From assembly GCA_021807105.1 (NCBI GenBank), contig JAKAPL010000016.1:1-60435 (forward strand): a stretch of DNA of 60,435 nt, given 5' to 3'. The position numbers and the translations under genes were made by a program. Shown one piece after another: positions 12,434 through 22,476 of the stretch. The first letter of the stretch is position 1; each line of letters opens with the position of its first letter. Source of the stretch: Myxococcales bacterium (GTDB lineage Bacteria; Myxococcota; Myxococcia; Myxococcales; JAKAPL01). The notes beneath the pieces are model-generated. The model worked only from the letters and a program-made list of their open reading frames with translations. It was not told where the DNA came from and searched no databases.

Positions 12434-14425
12434 ATGAGGACGCCTACCTGGATCGCCGTCGCCGCTGGGATGCTGGTCGCCTGCTCGGCGGCGGCGCCGG
12501 CCGGTTCGACCGGCGCGGACGCCGGCCCGGGGGGCCTGTGCACCGCGGAGATCCCCAACTGCACCGTGACCGGGAGCTGCGCGAACGGGGCGTACTGCCC
12601 CGCGGGCAGCGAGTGCGATGGCTGCACCCAGAAGTGCTGCGTGAACGGCGGGACGAGCGGGTCGGGGACGAGCGGATACGGCGCGTCCAGCGGCATCGTG
12701 GGGAGCTGCGCCAACAACACCCCCTGCCCGACCGGGAGCTGGTGCGCCGCGGACGGCAACTGCTACGCGGGCGGGGCCAGCTCCGGCGCGGCGAGCGGCG
12801 GCTCCGGCGGAGCATCGGGCGGCGTCGTGACCGGGAGCTGCGTGGGCGGCGCCCCCTGCCCGACCGGGAGCTGGTGCGACACGCAGAACTCGGTCTGTTA
12901 CCAGAACGGGACCGGCAGCTCCTCTTCCTCTTCCGGCACGGGATCGACCTCGGGCGTCACGAGCAGCTCGAGCGGCAGCGCCGTCGGGGCCTGTTATGGC
13001 GGGGCGGCGTGCCCGCCGGGCAGCGTCTGCAACTCGTCGAACTACCTCTGCTATTCGACCGGCGGCGCATCCGGGGGGGCGTCCTCGGGAGGTTCCTCCG
13101 GGAGCATCGTCGTCACCGGTTCCTGCACGGACGGCGGCACCTGCCCGCTCGGCGGCACCTGCCAGCCCGTCGCCGGGACGACCGGCGTCTGCGTGGAGCA
13201 AGGCGGCACGAGCGGAGCCAGCGGGACGAGCGGCGCGTCGGGCACGAGCGGAACCAGCGGCACCAGTGGTTTCGGGACGAGCGGGACGAGCGGCTACACC
13301 TGGACGGGGTCGAGCAGCGGGCTCGGCGCGAGCGGGGGCGCGAGCAGCGGCACGCCCGGCTATCTGGCGGACGGGGGCGAGACCTACCCCGGCACCGTGA
13401 TGGGCACCTGCCTCGACGGCGGGAGCTGTCCGGCCGGGGCGACCTGCGAGCCCAACGGGATGTGCTACGGCCAGCCGTTGGGTGGAAGCTCGGGTACCGT
13501 TGGCTGCTGGTTCCCGGGCGCCTGCGGCGGGACGAGCGGGTCGAGCGGCGGGAGCGGGACGAGCGGATCGAGCGGCGGCAATGGGACGAGCGGCGGCAGC
13601 GGGTCGAGCGGCACCGGCGCCTCGTGCACGCTGGGTCAGTACCCCGATCCCTGCATGCCGTCCGGCCTGTTCTGCGACCCGACGACCAACACCTGCCAGC
13701 TTCCCACGGTCGGCGAGCCCTGCCAGCCGAACGTCGGCTGCCAGTCGCTCGCGAACGTCCCGATCCAGTGCGTGGCGGCCAGGGGAGGGGATGGATCCCA
13801 GTACCTGTGCTACCAGACGTGCAACTCCAACGCGGACTGCAAGTCCCTGTACACGAGCTGCCAGGACTCGCTGGTCGTGCAGGCGAAGACTTGCCAGGAA
13901 GACGAGTGCAAGAACTACTTCGGATCCTGCTCGGTCCCGGGGAGTCCCAACGGCACCTGCGTGCTGCCCCCCGACCTGACCGAGCTCCTGAACTGCCAGC
14001 TCCCCAACGGATGCGGCCAGTGTCTCGCGGGCGGCAGCGTCGACAACTTCGGGAGCTGCGATCCGATGCGGGGCGAGAACTTCTGCAAGCCCGGATCCAT
14101 CTGCGTCCAGTCGCCGGACAACGGCAGCACGAACACGACCTGCCTGCCGATGTGCAGCCCGTTCAACGGCCCGACGCTCTGCCCGTACGGCTACGGCTGT
14201 TACTGGCCGTTCGGGCAGAACATCGGCCTCTGCGTGGCCACATGCCCGGTCGACGTCATGTGCCTGGGGCCCATCGTCGACGCCCCGGACTGCAACAAGA
14301 TCTGCCAGGGCGACGCGTGGCTGGACTGGCTCTTCTGCGGGGGCACCTGCTGCATCACCTTCTGCCCCGGCAGCGCCCACTGCCAGTTCCTCCCCGGCAC
14401 GCCGATCCCCGCCTGCCTGCCGTAG
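12434..14425 (+). CDS. Large Cys-rich lipoprotein with GTSG low-complexity linkers
   Basis: 663 aa from the ATG at 12434, with GGGAGGA at 12423-12429. The leader ends in a lipobox (MLVACS). The body repeats short Cys modules of the form TGSC-x(n)-CPxGSxC at least five times. They are separated by Gly/Ser/Thr runs such as SGTSGASGTSGTSGTSG (residues about 70-400). The C-terminal half (about 405-663) is denser in Cys and looks folded. Modules of this kind occur in many myxobacterial cell-surface proteins. Binding or structural roles are possible, but no enzyme motif is seen. It converges on 14435-15661 with a 9-bp gap. Confidence 0.75.
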   Translation: MRTPTWIAVAAGMLVACSAAAPAGSTGADAGPGGLCTAEIPNCTVTGSCANGAYCPAGSECDGCTQKCCVNGGTSGSGTSGYGASSGIVGSCANNTPCPTGSWCAADGNCYAGGASSGAASGGSGGASGGVVTGSCVGGAPCPTGSWCDTQNSVCYQNGTGSSSSSSGTGSTSGVTSSSSGSAVGACYGGAACPPGSVCNSSNYLCYSTGGASGGASSGGSSGSIVVTGSCTDGGTCPLGGTCQPVAGTTGVCVEQGGTSGASGTSGASGTSGTSGTSGFGTSGTSGYTWTGSSSGLGASGGASSGTPGYLADGGETYPGTVMGTCLDGGSCPAGATCEPNGMCYGQPLGGSSGTVGCWFPGACGGTSGSSGGSGTSGSSGGNGTSGGSGSSGTGASCTLGQYPDPCMPSGLFCDPTTNTCQLPTVGEPCQPNVGCQSLANVPIQCVAARGGDGSQYLCYQTCNSNADCKSLYTSCQDSLVVQAKTCQEDECKNYFGSCSVPGSPNGTCVLPPDLTELLNCQLPNGCGQCLAGGSVDNFGSCDPMRGENFCKPGSICVQSPDNGSTNTTCLPMCSPFNGPTLCPYGYGCYWPFGQNIGLCVATCPVDVMCLGPIVDAPDCNKICQGDAWLDWLFCGGTCCITFCPGSAHCQFLPGTPIPACLP

Positions 14426-14434
14426 GCGAGCCGG

Positions 14435-15661
14435 TCAGGGCGCGACGACCGCGGCGGAGATGAGCCAGTAGCCCCCGGCGGTCGCCGAACCGGGGGCCAC
14501 GAAGTGGACGGCGTGGCGCCCGGCCTCGAGATCCCCCACCGGGAAGAGATACGCGGGCGCGGGCTTTCCCGGGCACCATCCCTCGCGCCCGACGCCCGAC
14601 GCCCCGCAGCAGCCCGACGCGGCGTCGCAGGACATCGTGGCGCCGCCGCACGCGCCTCTCTGTTGCTCCTGGCCGCACCAGCCCGCGTTCGCCGCGCAGC
14701 CCCCCGGCCCCCCGCAGCCGTCGCAGCAGCCGACGCAGGACGGATCGCCCTGTCCCAGGCTCGGCTTCACCGTCCCCGCGTCCGCGCCGTCCACGGCGAA
14801 GGAGATCGCGTGCCCCGGGCAGAACTCCTCGCAGCCCGTCCCCTGGTTGTTGTGACCGGTCGCGAAGACGAGCAGCCGCGCGCTCGGGAAGGCCGCGGGC
14901 AGATCGACCCACGCCTGCGCGCCGCTCCCCTGCGCGGACGGGTCGTCGGCGATCCGCTGGAGGGTGAAGGCGGGCGCGGCCCGCGAGAACGCGGAGGAGG
15001 AGGAGGGGCCGGGTACGAGGCGGACCGAGGCCGAGACCGCCCAGCCGCCTTTGGTGCAACCGTTTTCGAGCAGGAGGCGGAACGTCGTCTCGCCCGAGAG
15101 GAGCGGCGCGGCGAACGAGATGTCCTGCTCGTAGGCCGTCGTCCCCCCGTAGGTCGTCACGCCACGATTGAGCTCCAGGTAGAAGCCGCCGTCCGCCATG
15201 CCGGCGTCGCCCTGCTCGGGCGGAAGGACGATCCCGTTCGAGATGACCCGGTCCACGTGGTCGCCGCTCGGGCTGCAGATCCCCGAGTACCAGCCCGCCG
15301 GGATCGCGCAATCCGCGCCCGAGCCGCCCACGGCCTGATACCGCAGGAAGGCCTGCGCGAACGGTCCCGGTGGCAGGCAGACGGTGAAGTCCTGCGGGGC
15401 CGAGCTGCCGAACTCTGCGCCGGAGACGATGACCACGTCGATTCCGCCGTCCGGATCCGGCGCCGTCAGCGGCGTGCACGAGGAGGCGGCGGGCAGGCCC
15501 CCGTCGGGCCCTGCGTCGGCCGGCGTCCCCGCGCCGCCGCTCTTCGCCCCGGTGGGGCCGGAGGCTCCCGTGGCACCCGAGGCCGCGCCCGCGTCCCCCG
15601 GGCCGCTGCCGCCCGAGCAGGAGAGAAGGACCACGAGGGGCGCCGCCGCGAGGGTGCGCAT
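14435..15661 (-). CDS. Predicted lipoprotein, unknown function
   Basis: 408 aa. The leader LAAAPLVVLLSCSGG has a lipobox Cys. A Gly/Ala/Ser-rich linker runs to about residue 60. The remainder looks like a beta-rich extracellular protein with paired Cys (CVGCCDGCGGPGGCAANAGW near 290). The stretch YEQDISFAAPLLSGETTFRL suggests a jelly-roll domain as in PNGase F-like proteins, but this is only a resemblance. It is divergent from the DUF4476 gene, with 109 bp between the starts. Confidence 0.65.
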   Translation of the reverse strand: MRTLAAAPLVVLLSCSGGSGPGDAGAASGATGASGPTGAKSGGAGTPADAGPDGGLPAASSCTPLTAPDPDGGIDVVIVSGAEFGSSAPQDFTVCLPPGPFAQAFLRYQAVGGSGADCAIPAGWYSGICSPSGDHVDRVISNGIVLPPEQGDAGMADGGFYLELNRGVTTYGGTTAYEQDISFAAPLLSGETTFRLLLENGCTKGGWAVSASVRLVPGPSSSSAFSRAAPAFTLQRIADDPSAQGSGAQAWVDLPAAFPSARLLVFATGHNNQGTGCEEFCPGHAISFAVDGADAGTVKPSLGQGDPSCVGCCDGCGGPGGCAANAGWCGQEQQRGACGGATMSCDAASGCCGASGVGREGWCPGKPAPAYLFPVGDLEAGRHAVHFVAPGSATAGGYWLISAAVVAP

Positions 15662-15770
15662 GGTCGATCTCCCTACACCCGGCCATGGGGGGGCCGCAAC
15701 CGCTGGCGGGGCCCTCGTCGATCGGCTAGAAGGGAACGCGGCCGGTCAAGTTCCGGCCAAGGAGGAGTTC

Positions 15771-16550
15771 ATGCGCTCGATGTTGGCCGCCGCTCTCGTC
15801 GCGTCGTCGGCGCCCGCCTTCGCCCAGGTCACGATCCAGATGGGCGGATATCCGGGCGGCGTCATGGAGATCCAGGGAGGCGCGGCCACGGTCGCGTATC
15901 GGCCGAGCGAGATGGGGGGCAGCGGCATCCAGGTCTTCGCGCCCGCGGGCGCCCGCATCCGCATCCTGCGCGGAGCGCAGCCTCTCGCGGAGGGTGTCTC
16001 GTCGCTCTGGGTGCCGGCCGTGCCGGGCCTCGAGTACGGCGTCACCCTGCACAATCCGGACGGTTCCGCGTGGAACCAACCCGTCGTCGCCCAGCCGGGC
16101 ATGACCGCGGTCGTCAATGTGAGCGGAGCCGTCGCCATGGCTGCGCCGTCGCCCACCTATGTCGCTCCGGCACCCGCGCCCAGCTACGTCGCTCCCGCGT
16201 ACCAGCCGGCGCCTTCCCCCCCGGCGGCCTACGCGCCCCCGCCGCAGCCGGTCGCGGCCGGTCCCGGGCCGATGGACCCGGGCGCCTTCGGCAGCCTGGT
16301 CTCGGCCATCAACGCCGAGGCGTTCCCGAGCAACAAGCTCCAGGTGCTGCGGACGGCCGCCCAGGGGGCCTTCTTCACCTGCGCCCAGGTCGGCCGGCTC
16401 ATCGACCTCTTCGCCTTCCCGGACGACAAGGTGAAGGTGGTGGCCATCACCCATCGCAGCCTGGTCGACCCGCAGGACTCCTTCACGTTGTACGGCCACT
16501 TCGCGTTCCCCGACGACAAGGCGAAGGTTCGCCGGATCCTCGCGCAGTAG
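15771..16550 (+). CDS. Secreted DUF4476-domain protein
   Basis: 259 aa, ATG at 15771 with GGAGG at 15762-15766. Signal peptide SMLAAALVASSAPAFAQ. An N-terminal beta-rich domain (about 20-120) is followed by a Pro/Ala/Tyr linker (SPTYVAPAPAPSYVAPAY). The C-terminal DUF4476 domain (about 165-259) has two related sub-repeats, CAQVGRLIDLFAFPDDKVKV and LYGHFAFPDDKAKVRRIL. The family has no assigned biochemical role. Upstream in-frame sequence to 15384 is antisense to the neighbouring lipoprotein gene and is not part of this gene. Confidence 0.8.
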   Translation: MRSMLAAALVASSAPAFAQVTIQMGGYPGGVMEIQGGAATVAYRPSEMGGSGIQVFAPAGARIRILRGAQPLAEGVSSLWVPAVPGLEYGVTLHNPDGSAWNQPVVAQPGMTAVVNVSGAVAMAAPSPTYVAPAPAPSYVAPAYQPAPSPPAAYAPPPQPVAAGPGPMDPGAFGSLVSAINAEAFPSNKLQVLRTAAQGAFFTCAQVGRLIDLFAFPDDKVKVVAITHRSLVDPQDSFTLYGHFAFPDDKAKVRRILAQ

Positions 16551-16561
16551 TCGAGGGTGTC

Positions 16562-16603
16562 GTAGCGCGGCCAAGCACCGCCGCAACCAAACGCGGCCAA
16601 GGG
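16562..16603. repeat. 42-bp dispersed repeat, copy 1
   Basis: GTAGCGCGGCCAAGCACCGC and the following bases match 33014-33056 at most positions. It lies just after the DUF4476 stop codon. The rest of 16551-16937 (about 340 bp) shows nothing recognisable, apart from a short less GC-rich stretch near 16690-16765. Confidence 0.55.
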
Positions 16604-16941
16604 GCTCGGCCGCGCACCCTCTTCCGGACCGCCTGGCGGCGGTCCTCTGGCCGGGGGAGCCTACCTCGCCCCGCACCCCCCATCGACTCTCGCCCTCGCT
16701 TCAGCCTGCAAGAATCTTCGTGCCGCACGAGCATTCTCGGAAGTAGTAGACCAGTATCAGACGGCGGGGGCGGTGAGGCGCGGGAGCGCCAGCGCCCTAT
16801 GGATCCTCGCGGCGAAGGACTGGCGCGAGACCGCGCCCCCGTTCCAGTGCCGCGCGCAGGTCGTTCTTCGCCGCAGCGGCGCCCCACGGCGCCGGCCCGT
16901 CGAACCTAGACCTCTCCCCTGTCGCGTCCTGCTCGCCCTAG

Positions 16942-17320
16942 GAGGCTGGTGTGAAATGGCTGCCTGCTGCGAAAGCCGATCCCTTCGCTGCGACGGGCGG
17001 CCTCGTCGCTTCGCTGCTCAACGTACTGCAAAGAGTACGTTGTACTGCAAAGAGTACGTTTGACGCTGCTTACTCCTCGGGCACCCGTCTCGCCTTAGCC
17101 CGTCTTATTCACGGTCCGGCTGCTGCGGCGTCCGATCCCGCGCCTGCGAAGGGCGTGCTCGCTCCTTCCTCCTGCGGCGTGCTTTACGCACGCCTCGTCG
17201 GTCGTCGCTCTCGCTTGCCCTTCTCGGCTGCGGTCTCGAACGCCTCGCTACGCCGTACCGTGAATAAGACGGGCTTAGGTCTCGGTTTTCTCGCGACGGC
17301 ACCCATTTCACACAAGCCTC
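16942..17320. mobile_element. Family B inverted-repeat element, interrupted by a Family A element
   Basis: Ends GAGGCTGGTGTGAAATGG and CCATTTCACACAAGCCTC are inverted repeats. They are flanked by CTAG at 16938-16941 and CTAG at 17321-17324. The right CTAG contains the complement of the sucD stop TAG. Internal sequence (GCGAAAGCCGATCCCTTCGC, then CTCGGTTTTCTCGCGACGGC) matches the copies at 24845-25022 and 52181-52359. The element is split by the Family A copy at 17098-17274. It also has a small internal direct repeat (TACTGCAAAGAGTACGTT twice near 17021-17060). No ORF. Confidence 0.9.
17098..17274. mobile_element. Family A inverted-repeat element nested in Family B
   Basis: 177 bp with perfect 18-bp ends GCCCGTCTTATTCACGGT. 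It is flanked by TTA on both sides (17095-17097 and 17275-17277). It is almost identical to the copy beside clpX (differing around TCGTCGCTCTCGCTTGCC). Uninterrupted Family B copies show the empty site as CGTCTCGCCTCGGTCTCGG, so the insertion point is clear. Confidence 0.93.
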
Positions 17321-18364
17321 CTAGCCGCGCCGACGCCTTGCGGCGGCCCGGCGCGCGGTCTTCTTCCGCGCACCCCCGGCCGGCTTCGCAGCCTTCCTGC
17401 GGTGTTTGGCGGTCGCGGCGGGGCGGCTCGCCGACTTCGCCCGGAGGGAACGCGGCTTGCTACGGGCAAGACGCCGCTCGAGCACCCGCTTCATCTCGGC
17501 CCCCATGTCCGCCGGACTCTCGACTACGCGCACCCCCGCCGCCCGCAGTGCGTCGACCTTATCCGCGGCGGTCCCCTTGCCGCCGCTGATGATCGCGCCC
17601 GCGTGCCCCATCCGCCGGCCAGGCGGCGCGGTCCGTCCGGCGATGAAGCCCACCACCGGCTTGGTCATCTCCGAACGAATATACGCAGCCGCCTTCTCCT
17701 CGGCGGTTCCGCCAATCTCGCCGATCAGCACGACTCCGTCCGTCTCGGGGTCGGCCTGGAAACGCTCAAGACAATCGACGAAGTCGGTCCCGTTGACCGG
17801 GTCGCCGCCGATGCCGACGCAGGTGGACTGGCCGATGCCGGCGAGGGTGAGCTGGTGGACCGCCTCGTAGGTCAAGGTCCCCGAGCGCGAGACCACGCCG
17901 ATCCGCCCGCGCCGGTGGATGGGACCGGGCATGATGCCGATCTTGCACGCGCCGGGCGTGATGACGCCCGGACAGTTCGGCCCGACGAGCCGCACGTCCT
18001 GGCTCGCGAGCGCCCGCTTGACGCGAACCATGTCGAGGACCGGTATGCCTTCCGTGATCGCGACGACGAGCCGGATGCCCGCATCCGCGGCCTCCAGGAT
18101 CGCGTCGGCGGCAAAAGGTGGCGGCACGAAGAGGACCGACGCGCTGGCGCCGGTCGCGGCGACCGCCTGGCCGACGGTGTCGAAGATCGGGACTTCCTTG
18201 CCCGGCGCGGCGGGCGAGGTGAACCTGCTGCCGCCCTTGCCCGGCGTCACGCCCCCGGCGAGCTTCGTCCCGTAGGCGAGCATCTGGCCGGCGTGGAAGC
18301 TGCCGGCCGAGCCGGTGATCCCCTGGCAGAGGACCTTGGTGTTCCTGTCGACGAGGATGGACAT
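17321..18364 (-). CDS. sucD: Succinyl-CoA synthetase alpha subunit with a basic C-terminal tail
   Basis: 347 aa, while the family is usually about 290. With SucC it interconverts succinyl-CoA and succinate with nucleotide phosphorylation in the TCA cycle. The CoA-binding Rossmann part ([14 protein letters not shown]) and the phospho-histidine loop [11 protein letters not shown] (His254) are intact. The catalytic body ends near residue 298. Residues about 300-347 form an added Lys/Arg/Ala tail ([20 protein letters not shown] and similar), like histone H1 or HU tails. The start ATG at 18364 lies 21 bp after sucC. The stop codon sits in the CTAG duplication of the Family B element. Confidence 0.96.
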   Translation of the reverse strand: MSILVDRNTKVLCQGITGSAGSFHAGQMLAYGTKLAGGVTPGKGGSRFTSPAAPGKEVPIFDTVGQAVAATGASASVLFVPPPFAADAILEAADAGIRLVVAITEGIPVLDMVRVKRALASQDVRLVGPNCPGVITPGACKIGIMPGPIHRRGRIGVVSRSGTLTYEAVHQLTLAGIGQSTCVGIGGDPVNGTDFVDCLERFQADPETDGVVLIGEIGGTAEEKAAAYIRSEMTKPVVGFIAGRTAPPGRRMGHAGAIISGGKGTAADKVDALRAAGVRVVESPADMGAEMKRVLERRLARSKPRSLRAKSASRPAATAKHRRKAAKPAGGARKKTARRAAARRRRG

Positions 18365-18385
18365 GCGCTCTCCTTGAGTTGTCGG

Positions 18386-19573
<1,188 letters not shown>

Positions 19574-19612
19574 GTCGGGACGCCTCGGGAGGGTTCGGGG
19601 GAGGCCACGCGC

Positions 19613-20392
19613 CTACCGGTAGCGCGGGTCGTCGTGCGTCTGTTCGCCGTGGTCGGAGTAGATCAGGTCGCGCGCCGCCTGGCCGAGCGTCGCGCGCGAC
19701 ATGGCGGTGATCGAGCTGGTGAGCGGGATGTGCTTGGGGCAGACGCGCACGCAGTTCTGGTTCTTGTTGCAGTCGCCGACCCCGCCCGGCCCCATGAGCC
19801 CGCGCAGCCGCTCGGCCGCGAGGAGCTTCCCGGTCGGGTGGAGGTTGAAGAGTCGGACCTGCGAGATGGGCGCCGCGCCGATGTACGGCGAATGGCCGTT
19901 GACCTGCGGGCAGGCTTCCAGGCAGCAGCCGCACGTCATGCAGGTCGAGAGCACGTACCGGTCCGCCTGGACATCCGGGTCGACGCGCGGGCCCATGCCG
20001 AGGTCGTAAGTCCCGTCCAGCGGGATCCATGCCTTGACGCGCTTCAAGCTGTCGAACATGAACTGCCGGTCGACGATCAGGTCGCGGACGAGCGGGAACT
20101 TCGTCATCGGCTCCAGGGAGATTGGCTGCGAGAGCTTGCTGACCAGGGCCGAGCAGGCCTGCCGGACCCGCCCATTGATGACCATGCTGCACGCCCCGCA
20201 GACCTCTTCGAGGCAGTTGCTGTCCCAGACGACCGGCGTCGTCTTCTTCCCCTCGGCGGTGACCGGGTTCTGCTGGATCTTCATGAGGCAGGAGATAACG
20301 TTCGCGCCGCGGTCCACCTCGACGGCGAACGATTCCCAGAACTGCGCCCCCGGCGTGCCGCGCTTGATGCGAAGCAGAATCTTCTCGGCCAT
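19613..20392 (-). CDS. sdhB: Succinate dehydrogenase/fumarate reductase iron-sulfur subunit
   Basis: 259 aa from the ATG at 20392, with AAGGAG upstream. [2Fe-2S] ligands lie in SNCLEEVCGACSMVINGRV plus a later Cys (RQAC). Two further clusters are bound by CMTCGCCLEACP and CNKNQNCVRVCPKHIP. The subunit carries electrons from the flavoprotein subunit to quinone at the inner membrane. The N-terminus MAEKILLRIKRGTPG is natural, and the longer in-frame reading to 20536 is rejected. The flavoprotein and membrane-anchor subunits are not in the window next to it, so they must be encoded elsewhere. Confidence 0.95.
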   Translation of the reverse strand: MAEKILLRIKRGTPGAQFWESFAVEVDRGANVISCLMKIQQNPVTAEGKKTTPVVWDSNCLEEVCGACSMVINGRVRQACSALVSKLSQPISLEPMTKFPLVRDLIVDRQFMFDSLKRVKAWIPLDGTYDLGMGPRVDPDVQADRYVLSTCMTCGCCLEACPQVNGHSPYIGAAPISQVRLFNLHPTGKLLAAERLRGLMGPGGVGDCNKNQNCVRVCPKHIPLTSSITAMSRATLGQAARDLIYSDHGEQTHDDPRYR

Positions 20393-20728
20393 GGCGTCCG
20401 TCTCGCTCCTTGTGGAGCGGGTAGTCTTCAACGATTCGGGCGAGATGGCAAGAGATTTCGTTCCGGCCGCGATTCGGAGTAGGGGTTTCCGCTTCGCAAT
20501 CGCCCGACAATCACACGCCGACCTCCTGCCGTCCACGACCTCTCGGCTCGATCGCGAGCGGCAGCCGAGGGTTTAACCCGTTGAAATCGCGTCCCGCTGC
20601 CCTCGCCCTGGACGTGCGCCACGTCACCCGTACGGACCTACTCCGAATCTCAGGTTCCGGATGCGGCGGGGACGCCGCGCGTGGAATAGACGCGGCGGAC
20701 GCGGGTTACTCCGCCAAGGAGATCCGAG
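20393..20728. other. Divergent intergenic region, sdhB / DUF3014 gene
   Basis: 336 bp between divergent starts, so promoters in both directions are expected. On the minus strand TTGCCA, a 17-bp gap and AAGACT are a weak promoter-like match upstream of sdhB. AAGGAG at 20716-20721 serves the plus-strand gene. No ORF, repeat or RNA was recognised. Confidence 0.4.
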
Positions 20729-21529
20729 ATGGATCAGGAGCCCTGGTATCCCGACCGTCAGTCGCCGCAAGAACCGCGCCGTCACGCCGCGGTGATGGTG
20801 GTCCTAGTGGCCGCCGCGGCGGTCGCGGCCGGCCTCTTGTGGTGGCGCGGCCGGCAGCCGGCGCCCCTGCCGGCCACACCCGTCGCCCCGCCCGCCGCCC
20901 CTGCGCTCCCCGAGATCGACGCGGGCGAGCCGCCGCCGCCGGCGCCGCCGGCCAACATCGACGCCGCGACCGCGCTCCGGCGGGCCGCTGGCGGCCTTTC
21001 CCGGCGCGCCGAATGGGCGAGGTGGCTCGACGAGGCGCAGCTCATCTCCCGCCTCGCGGCCGCGGCGCGGCGCGTCGCGGAGGGGGAGAACCCGCGCCCG
21101 CTGCTCCTCTTTCTCGCCCCGGACGGACCGTTCACGGTCGTCTCTCGCGGCGACGAGCGGTTCGCCGCGCCCCGGACGTACGCGCGCTACGACCTCGTCA
21201 CGGGCATCCTCACCGCCATCGATCCGGTCCGGGCCGCCCGCGTCTACGGCCGGCTCGCGCCGTACTTCGAGGCCGCCTATCGCGAGATCGCCCGGCCGGG
21301 TGAGCGCTTCACGCCCGTGCTGCACCAAGCCGTCCGGGAGTTGCTCGCGACGCCTGTCCCGGTCGAAGCGCCGGAGCTGAACGCGAGCGGAAGCACCTTC
21401 TTCTACGCGGACCCGGCGCTGGAGAGGCTCGCCCCGCCCCAGAAGCAACTCCTGCGCATGGGCCCCGAGAACGCCCGCGCGCTGCATCGCTGGCTCGCCG
21501 CCTTCGACCGCGCGCTGCCGGCACGGTGA
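20729..21529 (+). CDS. DUF3014-like membrane-anchored protein
   Basis: 266 aa. A short charged N-terminus is followed by one membrane segment (about 21-38, VMVVLVAAAAVAAGLLWW). A Pro/Ala-rich linker runs to about residue 75, and the helical domain begins near 80. Motifs such as RTYARYDLVTGILTAIDPVR and GRLAPYFEAAYREI match my memory of DUF3014. The C-terminal domain is probably periplasmic. Function is unknown in this family. It is followed by the convergent alpha/beta hydrolase gene. Confidence 0.75.
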   Translation: MDQEPWYPDRQSPQEPRRHAAVMVVLVAAAAVAAGLLWWRGRQPAPLPATPVAPPAAPALPEIDAGEPPPPAPPANIDAATALRRAAGGLSRRAEWARWLDEAQLISRLAAAARRVAEGENPRPLLLFLAPDGPFTVVSRGDERFAAPRTYARYDLVTGILTAIDPVRAARVYGRLAPYFEAAYREIARPGERFTPVLHQAVRELLATPVPVEAPELNASGSTFFYADPALERLAPPQKQLLRMGPENARALHRWLAAFDRALPAR

Positions 21530-21554
21530 GCCGAGCCCTGCCCGCGGGTCGCCG

Positions 21555-22313
21555 TCAAGCAGGACCGCGTCGCCGGCGGAAGTGGGCGATGACTCGGTCC
21601 GCCGCCTCGCCGCGGGCCACGTCCAGCGGGATCACATGGCCGCTCTCCCCGAGCAGCCGCAGCTCGCAGTCGGGGATGGCGGCGGCGAGGGCGCGCGCGG
21701 CGTCGTTGTCCACGGTCCGGTCCCGGCCGGCGAGCAGGACCAGCGTGGGACAGCGTACGCGGGCGGCCCACGCGCGCGCCTCGCCGGAGAGCGACCGGAG
21801 GCCCGCCAGACCGCGCGTGGAGATGGACCTCCCGCTCGGGTTCCAGCGGCGCGCGGCCGGGTCGCGCATGTCGCTTCCTCCGATCTTGGGCAGCCGCGGC
21901 AACAGGCGCTGGAAGCCGGGATGGCGGGCGAGGCGAGCCGCCGTGCGTCCGGGTTCCGCGAGCCCGACGGCCGGCGCTAGGAGGGCGAGAGCGGCGATCT
22001 CGTCTGGCCGCCCTGCCGCGAGCGAGAGGGCGAGGAGCGCGCCCATCGAGAGGCCCGCCACGCAGATCGGAGGTTGCAGCTTCGCGGCGGCCGCGCGGGC
22101 CGTGGTGAGCCAGTCCGCGGACTCCGCGTCTCGCCCGGCGTCCTCGCCGTGACCCGGCAGACAGGGCACAGCGACGGAGAAGCCGTCCTGCGCGAGCCGC
22201 GCCGCGAGGTAGACCATCTCGGCCGGGCTTCCCGTGAAGCCGTGCAGCAGCAAGCAGTGGGGAGCGCCGGACCCGAGGCGGAAGCCGGCCGCGGGATCGG
22301 AGGAGGCGCGCAT
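21555..22313 (-). CDS. Alpha/beta hydrolase (carboxylesterase/monoacylglycerol lipase-like)
   Basis: 252 aa from the ATG at 22313, preceded by AAGAAAGG. Oxyanion HGFTGSP follows the first strand (PHCLLLHGF). The nucleophile elbow is GLSMGA, the acid lies in LAGRDRTVD and the His in GESGHVIPLD. The order and spacing fit Est30/YvaK-type esterases that hydrolyse small acyl esters. No signal peptide was seen, so it is probably cytosolic. A longer ATG start at 22334 is possible but lies against the Family B relic. It is convergent with the DUF3014 gene, 25 bp apart. Confidence 0.85.
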   Translation of the reverse strand: MRASSDPAAGFRLGSGAPHCLLLHGFTGSPAEMVYLAARLAQDGFSVAVPCLPGHGEDAGRDAESADWLTTARAAAAKLQPPICVAGLSMGALLALSLAAGRPDEIAALALLAPAVGLAEPGRTAARLARHPGFQRLLPRLPKIGGSDMRDPAARRWNPSGRSISTRGLAGLRSLSGEARAWAARVRCPTLVLLAGRDRTVDNDAARALAAAIPDCELRLLGESGHVIPLDVARGEAADRVIAHFRRRRGPA

Positions 22314-22346
22314 CGGACCTTTCTTGACACACATGGAATCGCTCTG

Positions 22347-22388
22347 CTACTGCTTTCGCAGTAGGCAGTCATTGGACAGCAGCCTACC
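22347..22388. repeat. Solo end of a Family B element plus hairpin
   Basis: Read on the minus strand, AGGCTGCTGTCCAATGACTG followed by CCTACTGCGAAAG matches the left end of the Family B copy at 24845. It then diverges. CTACTGC TTTC GCAGTAG (22347-22364) forms a 7-bp hairpin. Only one end is present, so it is a relic or a very short derivative. It separates the divergently transcribed hydrolase and DUF4398 genes. Confidence 0.6.
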
Positions 22389-22476
22389 AGGCAGCCCGTT
22401 GAAGATCCTGGCTTTTTCGCTCGGCGCCGCTGTGGCGCAAAGGTTCGGATTCCTGCCTAAAGAGGTCACGGTGGGG

